From a virus, in IMG/VR virus record IMGVR_UViG_3300030106_002741, positions 38,093 through 59,409 of that record: 21,317 bases of DNA, one strand, 5' to 3'. Both the position numbers and the translations under genes were made by a program. Shown piece after piece: positions 15,334-21,073 of this stretch. The notes under the pieces were generated by a model that ran no database searches, was not told where the DNA came from, and saw only the letters and a list, made by a program, of their open reading frames with translations. Position 1 is the stretch's first letter. Every line of letters begins with the position of its first letter.

Positions 15334-16440
15334 TTAAATTTTAAAAGTAAGTTTAGAGGAGTTTCCTCTAAGTATGTTTTTCACCTGATCAGCCAACGGA
15401 TTTTCATTTTGAGGTGTTGGCTGTGGTGTACTCGATGATATGTTTGCCGCCTTATTCACAATGCCTCTTTGACCATCACTCATGCCCTGTCTGTAAGCAG
15501 ACGAAACAATTTTGTCGATATTGTCAACTACAGCCCTGTGAGAGGACAGCTTATCATAATCCCAACTTCCGTCTTGACGGACGTAAGAATCAAAATAATT
15601 ATCAAGATTCGAGTTTTTCTCGATAATTTGTGACTTGTAGTTATCATCCAATCCAAAAGTAAAAGTTTTATCGCCTCCTAGGTCAAATTCAAGACCTGTC
15701 ATAGCGTCAACTTCTCTAGACATTTCAGATACCCACTCGTCATTTATTGGGCTTTCAATTACAGAATCTGTCTGCTCTGGGGCTTGATAAGAACTTCTCA
15801 GTCCTTCTATAGTTTCTTTAGCCTTTTGAGCATCAATTTTTAATTGAAGCTGAGATAGCTTAATTTCATCTTCCGTATTAACGTCAGGATTAAGCTTGTA
15901 TTTACTCCCTATTAAAAGATCTAATTCATCTCGATTTAAGTCAGGGTATTCAGAAGCCATGTTTACTCGTATTGCAGTCATGTCATCCATCTCAGATGTA
16001 TCGAGCTGCTGGTAAGCAAACCAGTCTTTTGGAGCCCTGCCCGTATCTTCAACGAATCTAGCAATAGCTTCGATCCTTTCATCAAGAGCAGTCTGTTGAG
16101 GCTCTGATAACGCATCAAGAGAAGAAATGTCTCTACCTAGCCTCTCGCTTAAGTAATTAAAGACAGCACCCTCTACTTCATCATCAGAATACTCAATAGT
16201 ATTTTGTTGTGGTGCAACAGTTTCCTGTTGAATATTTTGTTGTGGAGTCTGTTCTACTGGCTCTGAAGTAGTTTCTACTTGTGGCTCAGGTTGAATACTC
16301 TCCTGAACAGGTTGAGACTCCTGTTGGGGAGCCTCTTCTGTTGTTGTTTCTGTTTGTTGCGGTTCTGCAGTCATTGATGCAGAAAGCGCTTCTGGAGAAT
16401 CGAATACCTCGAAACCTCCAATACTTTCTTTATTTTCCAT
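15334..16440 (-). CDS. Probable capsid scaffolding protein
   Basis: A 368 aa acidic protein immediately before the capsid gene, the classical scaffold position. Residues ~25-85 are a low-complexity Gln/Pro/Glu/Thr-rich stretch (EEAPQQESQPVQES and similar), probably disordered. Residues ~85-345 are mostly predicted helix (LSQLQLKIDAQKAKETIEGL). The C-terminus has a Pro/Gln linker and a short basic tail, DQVKNILRGNSSKLTFKI, like the capsid-binding C-terminal helices of other scaffolds. No protease motif is seen, and no separate prohead protease is visible in the window. There is no Shine-Dalgarno; the ATG follows an A/T-only leader. The function is inferred from position and composition. Confidence 0.7.
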   Translation of the reverse strand: MENKESIGGFEVFDSPEALSASMTAEPQQTETTTEEAPQQESQPVQESIQPEPQVETTSEPVEQTPQQNIQQETVAPQQNTIEYSDDEVEGAVFNYLSERLGRDISSLDALSEPQQTALDERIEAIARFVEDTGRAPKDWFAYQQLDTSEMDDMTAIRVNMASEYPDLNRDELDLLIGSKYKLNPDVNTEDEIKLSQLQLKIDAQKAKETIEGLRSSYQAPEQTDSVIESPINDEWVSEMSREVDAMTGLEFDLGGDKTFTFGLDDNYKSQIIEKNSNLDNYFDSYVRQDGSWDYDKLSSHRAVVDNIDKIVSSAYRQGMSDGQRGIVNKAANISSSTPQPTPQNENPLADQVKNILRGNSSKLTFKI

Positions 16441-16465
16441 TATATTTTAATTATTAATATTCTAT

Positions 16466-16993
16466 TTAGTATTCGAAGTAAAACACAAAGTCTAACTCAT
16501 CTGCTGCCATAGCTGCAAATGTACTATCTGTAGCGTGTATAATACCGCTTACATATATTTTACCTCCAGTCTCTACACTACTTAAAACAGGACCATAAAC
16601 ATCTACCGCATCATCAGTTCCGTCGGTTGTAGGGTCAGCATCGTTGTATATAACAAACGGTCTAAAAGTAGGTGCATTATCTATATCAGAAAAACCTAGT
16701 GAGCTATATGCAGAATCAGCTACATTAATAACACCTTGAAATTGATTGGTTCTAAGATTTGCCTTACTGATATCAGCAGAAGCATTTACAGCACCAAATG
16801 CATTCTCATTTCTACCAAAAAAGAATAAAGAAACTTTTTCAGCATTAAGCTTATTGGTTTGGTCAATCATCCATCCACCTATAAGTTTAGCTCCTCTAGC
16901 AGGAAGCGTTATTTCTTCGTTAAAAAGAACATCACCATCAGCGTATGCATCTGTGCTTAAAGTGGGAGTTAATGTTACTGTCTTAAATGCCAT
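16466..16993 (-). CDS. Virion-type beta protein, possible head decoration or fibre
   Basis: A 175 aa soluble, beta-rich protein. It begins MAFKTVTLTPTLSTDAYADG, then DVLFNEEITLPARGAKLIGG and DQTNKLNAEKVSLFFF, and ends DELDFVFYFEY. The AYxxGDVL...I...ARxxxLxGxxxxDxxxxxxxxxLFFF pattern is one I recall from small phage structural proteins that decorate heads or fibres. It is located between the two paralogous beta proteins and the scaffold, within the capsid transcription unit. It has no signal peptide or membrane segment. The exact role is unknown. Confidence 0.5.
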   Translation of the reverse strand: MAFKTVTLTPTLSTDAYADGDVLFNEEITLPARGAKLIGGWMIDQTNKLNAEKVSLFFFGRNENAFGAVNASADISKANLRTNQFQGVINVADSAYSSLGFSDIDNAPTFRPFVIYNDADPTTDGTDDAVDVYGPVLSSVETGGKIYVSGIIHATDSTFAAMAADELDFVFYFEY

Positions 16994-17006
16994 AGTTTTT
17001 TATTTA

Positions 17007-17414
17007 TTAGCTACCTCCGTATTGGTTAGCTGAGTTATCATTTCCAAATACTGCGTACTCAATCATAGTATCTACTATCGTACCGTATACTTCATACTTT
17101 TTTGCTGGATTAAGCGGGATAAATGCAAATTCACCACCACCTATTTTGGCAACTTCTCCAGTGTCAGTATCGTTATGAATGTATATGTATTTCTCTAACT
17201 CTAACTCTAAGTTTTTTATATATAAATAAGCCCTATCGCTGCATTGATTAGCGACGTAAACACACAAATCATTAGTGTCAGCTGCAGTGCCTTTTACTTT
17301 AGCTCTAATAATATTACCGCTATCTACGGTTATATTTTTCTGCAACGATAGACCAAGATTAGTGCTTAGTACATCAAGAGAATTTATATTTAAACCAACT
17401 GTAAGTGTAGCCAT
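17007..17414 (-). CDS. Virion-type beta protein, tandem paralogue of the 133 aa protein upstream
   Basis: A 135 aa protein related to the gene before it. Shared features in order are an MAT start, a DxLSxxxxLxLxKxxTVxxG-like segment, VYVANQCSDRAYLYIKN, then EVAKIGGGEFAFIPLNPAK and TMIEYAVFGND (versus QMGKLYSGDWAFFPWEANA and MTIEYALFIDE in the paralogue). It looks like a single beta-sandwich. Its ATG overlaps the upstream stop by one base (TAATG). A duplicated decoration or head-fibre subunit would fit the place before scaffold and capsid genes. I do not know a named family. Confidence 0.55.
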   Translation of the reverse strand: MATLTVGLNINSLDVLSTNLGLSLQKNITVDSGNIIRAKVKGTAADTNDLCVYVANQCSDRAYLYIKNLELELEKYIYIHNDTDTGEVAKIGGGEFAFIPLNPAKKYEVYGTIVDTMIEYAVFGNDNSANQYGGS

Positions 17415-17815
17415 TATTCATCAATAAATAAAGCGTACTCTATAGTCATTGCTGTACTAACGCTCGCAGCAATCTTAATGTCGTTAGTGTCTGCGTTAGC
17501 CTCCCAAGGGAAGAAAGCCCAATCACCTGAATAAAGTTTACCCATTTGCTCAGAGTTGATTTCTATTGTAAAGTACTCTGTAGCTGTTGTGCTTGTGTTT
17601 CTTAAGTATACTTTATGAGAGCCATTTGCATAAGCGTCCCCATCGAATAAAGTTAGCTGAGCTGTAGATGTTCTAGTTTTTCTACCCACACCTGTGAATT
17701 GAGTTAAACCAGTAACTGTTCCAGCTTTCGTTAGTGTTGCCGTTGTAGACAACGATAGAGCGTCACCTGTTAGGTCAGAGCTCGAAAGTGTTAATGTTGC
17801 AGTAGTTGTTGCCAT
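17414..17815 (-). CDS. Virion-type beta protein, first gene of the capsid transcription unit
   Basis: A 133 aa Thr/Ser-rich beta protein (MATTTATLTLSSSDLTGDAL, VYLRNTSTTATEYFTIEINS, GKLYSGDWAFFPWEA, TIEYALFIDE). The GxxAFxP...TxIEYAxF ending is shared with the next gene, so the pair arose by tandem duplication. It is preceded by a TATATTTG promoter with a 19-base A/T-rich leader, making it the first cistron of the unit that contains the scaffold and major capsid genes. A capsid decoration role is inferred only from this context. Confidence 0.55.
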   Translation of the reverse strand: MATTTATLTLSSSDLTGDALSLSTTATLTKAGTVTGLTQFTGVGRKTRTSTAQLTLFDGDAYANGSHKVYLRNTSTTATEYFTIEINSEQMGKLYSGDWAFFPWEANADTNDIKIAASVSTAMTIEYALFIDE

Positions 17816-17834
17816 TTTTGTAGATATTTATATG

Positions 17835-17842
17835 CAAATATA
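17835..17842 (-). promoter_or_regulatory. Bacteroidetes-type -7 promoter box TATATTTG driving the head/capsid unit
   Basis: TATATTTG on the minus strand, 19 bases before the ATG at 17815, in the 31-base gap that separates the overlapping small-gene chain from the head genes. Unlike the three other TATATTTG boxes it has no hairpin upstream, so read-through from the small-gene chain is possible. No convincing -33 element. Confidence 0.6.
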
Positions 17843-17846
17843 GTGA

Positions 17847-18173
17847 TTATTTCTTTTTGCTTTTTCCAGATCTAATCTTAGCCGCTTCTTTTTTACCAAA
17901 GGCGCTTTTTACACGAGCCATAGCCCAAGCATGCTGAGAAACTTTTGGTCTATTGCCAGAACTCATGTAAGCAGCGAGACCTCTTTTGTATACTTGTTTT
18001 TCAGCAGCATCAAGTCCAGCCATACCACCCTTTTTAAACATCTTTACTTTACCCCCTCCTTTAAATACGCCTCTTCCTTTTAAAACGTCTGCACGGGTAA
18101 CTTTACCGTCTCCAGTAAGATCTGGGAACTTTCCTCCCTTTTTGTATTCGGTTTTTTTCTTTTTTATTTTCAT
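17847..18173 (-). CDS. Small basic protein with N-terminal MK-x-KK-GGK motif and EF-hand loop
   Basis: A 108 aa, very Lys/Arg-rich protein. Residues 1-15 are MKIKKKKTEYKKGGK. Residues 18-29, DLTGDGKVTRAD, fit a 12-residue dockerin/EF-hand calcium loop (D1, T3, D5, G6, V8, D12) followed by VLKGRGVF. The C-terminal half has VYKRGLAAYMSSGNRP and SQHAWAMARVKSAF, then a basic tail. I recall similar FPDLTGDGKVTxADVLKGRG proteins in marine phages, without known function. The ATG overlaps the previous stop by four bases (ATGA). The positive charge suggests binding to nucleic acid or an acidic surface. It is the last gene of the overlapping chain. Confidence 0.65.
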   Translation of the reverse strand: MKIKKKKTEYKKGGKFPDLTGDGKVTRADVLKGRGVFKGGGKVKMFKKGGMAGLDAAEKQVYKRGLAAYMSSGNRPKVSQHAWAMARVKSAFGKKEAAKIRSGKSKKK

Positions 18174-18316
18174 AGCGAGTCTCTTTCTTTCATTAAAGCA
18201 TCTAAGTTTTTTGGGTATGGTTTACCTTTTTTATATATAGCAGCAATTTTACGAATAAGCTCAGCTCTTCGTTTAGGGTTTTTACTACCTTTAAGATATT
18301 TCTTATTTATCTTCAT
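18170..18316 (-). CDS. Very small basic protein (48 aa)
   Basis: A 48-codon frame reading MKINKKYLKGSKNPKRRAEL, then IRKIAAIYKKGKPYPK and a short acidic/basic end. It fills the gap between two neighbouring genes exactly: its ATG shares one base with the upstream TAA (TAATG), and its TGA overlaps the downstream ATG by four bases. It starts with the same M-K-I-x-K-K-Y-x-K-G pattern as its neighbours, which supports it as a real gene. The middle is probably one helix. Function unknown. Confidence 0.65.
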   Translation of the reverse strand: MKINKKYLKGSKNPKRRAELIRKIAAIYKKGKPYPKNLDALMKERDSL

Positions 18317-18507
18317 TACTTTTTAGAATGTGAAGCTGTCTTAAATGTAGCTTTTGCTACTGCACCTGCATGCGGTTTGTAATCCCCAGCCATTAAGTAA
18401 TAACGTCCCGCTTCTTCCATCCAGTGATAACCTTTTGGTGGGTCTACAGAAACTTTTTTATTAGAGATTTTTAACTTACCTCCTTTTTTATACTTTTTTA
18501 TTTTCAT
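18316..18507 (-). CDS. Small basic protein with MK-x-KK-GGK motif
   Basis: The start is set at the ATG at 18507 (63 aa, MKIKKYKKGGKLKISNKK), which shares one base with the upstream TGA (TGATG). A slightly longer reading from two GTG codons is less likely. After the basic N-terminus comes VDPPKGYHWMEEAGRYYLMA followed by GDYKPHAGAVAKATF, a compact aromatic segment. The second half is otherwise Ala/Lys/Ser-rich. Its N-terminus is shared with three other small genes of this chain. I recall similar HWMxExGxYYLMxGxYKPHxGA proteins from marine phages but know no function. Confidence 0.65.
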   Translation of the reverse strand: MKIKKYKKGGKLKISNKKVSVDPPKGYHWMEEAGRYYLMAGDYKPHAGAVAKATFKTASHSKK

Positions 18508-18788
18508 CACCACTTTACTTTATTAGCCCAGTAAGCTGCACTCATTTTACCCTTAGCTATGTTTTTAGCATGCCTAGCTTTAAATGATTTACGCCTAGCT
18601 TTAGACCTTGCGTCTTTTTTCTTACCAGCAGTAGTTACACCCTGCTGTCCAAAACGTATTAGCTTTATCTTATCCCCTACCTTAGCTACAACAACATGTG
18701 ACTTTGTAGGATGGCTAGGAGTACGTTTTGCTTTGTTGTAGCCGCTTACTCCTGCTCTCGTTAGTCTGGGATCTTTCTTTTTAGCCAT
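18507..18788 (-). CDS. Small basic conserved phage protein (DUF6321-like)
   Basis: A 93 aa Lys/Arg-rich protein: DPRLTRAGVSGYNKAKRTPS, HPTKSHVVVAKVGDKIKLIR, FGQQGVTTAGKKK, SFKARHAKNIAKGKMSAAYW and ANKVKW. This sequence order is strongly conserved in many marine phages as I remember them, in a family I believe is called DUF6321; the number is from memory and needs a profile search. No catalytic motif is apparent. It overlaps both neighbours by one base. The basic charge and place near structural genes suggest nucleic-acid or virion association, but this is inference. Confidence 0.7.
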   Translation of the reverse strand: MAKKKDPRLTRAGVSGYNKAKRTPSHPTKSHVVVAKVGDKIKLIRFGQQGVTTAGKKKDARSKARRKSFKARHAKNIAKGKMSAAYWANKVKW

Positions 18789-19126
18789 CAGAAATCACTC
18801 ATTATAATTTCATCGACAGCTTCTTGCACTTCATCTTGAGTCGCTTCTAACTGCATCATGATGTTTGCTTGAAATCTTTCTACTTCCTCTCCATCGTTAA
18901 ATACAATAACTGTTGGGACCACTACAATCTTATGTTCTTTTTGTAACGCTGGTTCAGCTGCTATATCTACACGACGACCTTTACAATCGCTGAGTTCATC
19001 AATCCAGTCCACACTGTTTACTGCATTAAAGCTAGCATTAAACTCAACGACACACACCCCTGAATCTGGTATATCCATACTAAGAGATGTGATTGCAAAC
19101 AAACATATGTAGATTAAATTCTTCAC
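18788..19126 (-). CDS. Exported thioredoxin-fold protein lacking the CxxC active site
   Basis: A 112 aa protein. Residues 1-17 (MKNLIYICLFAITSLSM) look like a signal peptide. The rest has the thioredoxin order. The beta strand plus active-site loop VVEFNASFNAVN (26-37) aligns with VxFWAxWCGPCK, so both catalytic cysteines are replaced (NAVN). The cis-proline loop VVPTVIVFNDGEEV is at 69-82 (Pro71), with a final helix QDEVQEAVDEIIMS. Cysteines remain only at 8, 25 and 48. The related marine phage proteins I recall share RFQANIMMQ and IIMSDF. Disulfide chemistry is unlikely; a binding or chaperone-like role in the periplasm, or in the virion, is possible. It overlaps the upstream gene by four bases and the downstream gene by one. 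Confidence 0.7.
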   Translation of the reverse strand: MKNLIYICLFAITSLSMDIPDSGVCVVEFNASFNAVNSVDWIDELSDCKGRRVDIAAEPALQKEHKIVVVPTVIVFNDGEEVERFQANIMMQLEATQDEVQEAVDEIIMSDF

Positions 19127-19407
19127 TGTAGCTTATCTATTTTTTCTTCGATGCGGTCTAAATCTTCTTTGAGCTCTGATACATCTTCTTGTGTAGTCAT
19201 GATTGTTTGACGAACTAACTGATCCTTCATATCAAACTCCATACGTGTAATCTCTGGATCTGCTGGTTCTGGTAATTCTTTAGCTAGAGCAATATCAGCT
19301 TGTAGCGTAAACCACATCCCAATGAGAGCTGCTAGCCCTGCTACACCCAACCCTATCGTCTTTAGGTCAAAGGTTACTTTAGTATCTTCTCCAATTTGCT
19401 TTGCCAT
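19123..19407 (-). CDS. One-TM protein with C-terminal coiled coil
   Basis: A 94 aa protein. It has a short cytosolic-type N-terminus (MAKQIGEDTKVTFDLK), one hydrophobic segment at ~17-35 (TIGLGVAGLAALIGMWFTL), an acidic Pro-rich hinge (ELPEPADPEI), and a charged heptad-like helix (DVSELKEDLDRIEEKIDKLQ) at the end. The topology resembles small phage membrane proteins such as holin-like or spanin-like proteins. There is no lipobox, and only one TM segment. Similar proteins exist in marine phages by my recollection, without assigned function. It overlaps the thioredoxin-fold gene by four bases (ATGA), so the two are probably co-translated. Confidence 0.6.
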   Translation of the reverse strand: MAKQIGEDTKVTFDLKTIGLGVAGLAALIGMWFTLQADIALAKELPEPADPEITRMEFDMKDQLVRQTIMTTQEDVSELKEDLDRIEEKIDKLQ

Positions 19408-19408
19408 T

Positions 19409-19621
19409 TTACTGTTTTCTAAATATATATTCTTTAGTTTTTTCGTCTTGGAATAATTTATATTGTGGAGCTCCTTTTGTGTTACGACCTGAAGTAAAAC
19501 CCTGTGACCTTAAGTACTTATCAAGTTTTTTATCTGCAGCTTCACGAGATACACCTCTTATAGAATGCTTAGAAGGTGTCTTACCCCCAATATTATATTT
19601 TTTTTTCTTTCTTACCTTCAT
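19409..19621 (-). CDS. Small basic protein with MK-x-KK-GGK motif
   Basis: The start is placed at the ATG at 19621 (70 aa, MKVRKKKKYNIGGKTPSK). It overlaps the TGA of the beta-barrel gene by four bases (ATGA) and gives the N-terminal motif shared with three other small genes. A reading 17 codons longer would overlap the beta-barrel gene by 55 bases and adds nothing conserved. The middle reads VSREAADKKLDKYLRSQGFT, and the end TKGAPQYKLFQDEKTKEYIF. It is probably a small helix-plus-hairpin domain. Function unknown. Confidence 0.6.
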   Translation of the reverse strand: MKVRKKKKYNIGGKTPSKHSIRGVSREAADKKLDKYLRSQGFTSGRNTKGAPQYKLFQDEKTKEYIFRKQ

Positions 19622-20691
19622 AGTATTACATAGTTTAGCCCAACAGAGAAATCGTGCCATTCTCGATTCCAATACTTATTGTATTTACCCTCTAAGAATA
19701 CACCAAGACTCTTGTTTAATCTCCACCCAAAGATAAGGCCTAATCCGTAATCCGTCCATTGCTCGTCTTCAGTGGTCTCAAAGAAAGAAAATTCGTTATC
19801 TGTTTTTAAATGATATGGCATAACACTAGCCCAGCTATGAACCCAAAAGTCTTTGCTGTACTTGTAATAATCATAACCTAAAACGACAGAATAATTCCAA
19901 ACATTAGGCAGTTCACTTCTTTTTGTAGCTACATAATCATTAATAACTTGAGGTATAATAACCTGCTCCCACACATCAACGCTATTAGCTACAAGAGTAC
20001 CGTCTGGCGCAAAGTACTCTCCCGCCTGTACGTCAACTGTATAACCTTCTTGTATAGCTAAGCTTGTATAATGTATATTGTTATTTGATAACACCCACTC
20101 TTCTAGAGGGTCGTACCCGTAAGGCTCTGATATACGTTGAGCTACACCAATGTTAAAACTAAGACGATCATTTGCATGAAGTCTAAACCTCTGAGAACCC
20201 TCAAAGTATTGTACATCTGCAAAACCATCTTGAAGGTATTCAACCTTAGCTATCCAGTTTTTTGCTACATAACGCAGGAAGTAATCTTGATCAAGAAAAT
20301 TTCTACCCTGCTGCCTACGCCAGTCAGCCTCAAATAAAAACTCAAATCCTTTTACTTTACCGATGTTTGCTGCATCGCTGTAAGATTTTTCCGTACCGTC
20401 ATAAAACACATTAGCCCTGTTCTCGTACCCAAACCTAGCAATCTTACGGACACCAGCTGTAATAGAGTAATCGAATGGGGTTTTAACAACATCAGTCTGC
20501 AAGCCGTTTGTTACGGAGTAGATATTATCGTCAGCTACAGAGTTACCACCGCTAAAAGCAGTGTAGAATGTAGCATACTTAAATGTCTTTTTTAGAGTCT
20601 GTCCTTTTGCGTCAAGAGTGCTGCCTAATATAAAGGCTACAATCATGATCAAAGCATAGACAAATACAGTTAAATCTTTTTTGTGTGTCAT
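19618..20691 (-). CDS. Phage-encoded outer-membrane beta-barrel-like protein
   Basis: A 357 aa protein. Residues 1-31 form a signal peptide: MTHKKD, a hydrophobic core (TVFVYALIMIVAFILG), and a probable signal peptidase I site after AKG, giving mature QTLKK. The remainder alternates aromatic and polar residues in repeated beta strands (FDYSITAGVRKI, VKGFEFLFEADW, FRLHANDRLSFNIGVAQR, NYSVVLGYDYYKY, YGLGLIFGWRLN). It ends in a strand with an aromatic near the terminus (FSVGLNYVIL), typical of outer-membrane barrels. It does not look like PorP/SprF. I remember homologues with IARFGYENRANVFYDGTE in marine phage genomes, unassigned. Overlapping coupling with genes on both sides places it in one operon. 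It may alter the host outer membrane during infection (for example receptor masking); that is inference. Confidence 0.65.
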   Translation of the reverse strand: MTHKKDLTVFVYALIMIVAFILGSTLDAKGQTLKKTFKYATFYTAFSGGNSVADDNIYSVTNGLQTDVVKTPFDYSITAGVRKIARFGYENRANVFYDGTEKSYSDAANIGKVKGFEFLFEADWRRQQGRNFLDQDYFLRYVAKNWIAKVEYLQDGFADVQYFEGSQRFRLHANDRLSFNIGVAQRISEPYGYDPLEEWVLSNNNIHYTSLAIQEGYTVDVQAGEYFAPDGTLVANSVDVWEQVIIPQVINDYVATKRSELPNVWNYSVVLGYDYYKYSKDFWVHSWASVMPYHLKTDNEFSFFETTEDEQWTDYGLGLIFGWRLNKSLGVFLEGKYNKYWNREWHDFSVGLNYVIL

Positions 20692-20876
20692 TAGAATTCA
20701 AATCCAAAATTTAAGATCATAAGTCTAAATTTATTACAATGTCCTTTTGTCTTACAAGAAGGGCAAGGACAGAATGAAATCTCAAACACAGTAACTGTAC
20801 CTATTCTTAGGTTGATCTCATACTTTTCTTTTTTGTTTCCAGCATTCCAGCTGTTTATCCAATTTATTTTCATCAT
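20691..20876 (-). CDS. Hypothetical small protein with cysteine cluster
   Basis: A 61 aa protein that starts MMKINWINSWNAG. It has a beta segment YEINLRIGTVTVFEISF followed by a cysteine cluster CPCPSCKTKGHC and ends LMILNFGFEF. Four cysteines in C-x-C-x2-C-x5-C spacing, plus a histidine, could bind zinc or form disulfides. There is no signal peptide, so cytosolic zinc binding is more likely. Start at 20876 (ATGATGA, sharing bases with the upstream TGA); the second ATG at 20873 is equally possible. The stop shares one base with the beta-barrel ATG. No family recognised. Confidence 0.5.
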   Translation of the reverse strand: MMKINWINSWNAGNKKEKYEINLRIGTVTVFEISFCPCPSCKTKGHCNKFRLMILNFGFEF

Positions 20877-21073
20877 GCTAAAATTATGCGGTTATAAAAA
20901 TCTAAATCTATTTCTTTAATAGGATTAATAAAATTTACACGACAGTACCTATTAATTTCCTGTCTTTTAGTTTTGCTGTTTGTTACACAGACATTTGCAG
21001 CTTGATATTCTGCATTTTTTGTTAAAAGCTTATCAATACGCTTTTTTGTTGTTTTGTTTGTTCTGTAACTCAT
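20873..21073 (-). CDS. Hypothetical small basic protein
   Basis: A 66 aa Lys/Arg/Asn-rich protein (MSYRTNKTTKKRIDKLLTKN at the start, then AEYQAANVCVTNSKTKRQEI and a more hydrophobic end, IDLDFYNRIILA). It is overlapped by four bases at both ends (ATGA with the T9SS-domain gene upstream and with the 61 aa gene downstream). This coupled layout is the main evidence that it is a gene. I do not recognise a family; it has two cysteines and no membrane segment or signal peptide. Confidence 0.45.
   Translation of the reverse strand: MSYRTNKTTKKRIDKLLTKNAEYQAANVCVTNSKTKRQEINRYCRVNFINPIKEIDLDFYNRIILA

Noticed and set aside
16180-16400. CAG/CAA-rich low-complexity tract as a DNA repeat
   Set aside because: It encodes the Gln/Pro/Glu-rich disordered part of the scaffold candidate with mixed codons, with no regular DNA unit.
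18131-18173. Double-glycine bacteriocin-type leader on the small basic proteins
   Set aside because: The pre-GG part is short and purely basic, unlike the acidic/hydrophobic leaders cut by C39 peptidases, and no such transporter is in the window. Kept only as one possibility for the shared tag.
19622-19672. Longer N-terminus for the 70 aa basic protein
   Set aside because: It would overlap the beta-barrel gene by 55 bases; the ATG at 19621 gives the ATGA overlap and the shared MK-x-KK-GGK start.
19618-20691. PorP/SprF-type T9SS component
   Set aside because: The mature N-terminus lacks the typical PorP/SprF start (QDPQFSQYM-like) and the strand pattern differs; being near a T9SS cargo gene is not enough.
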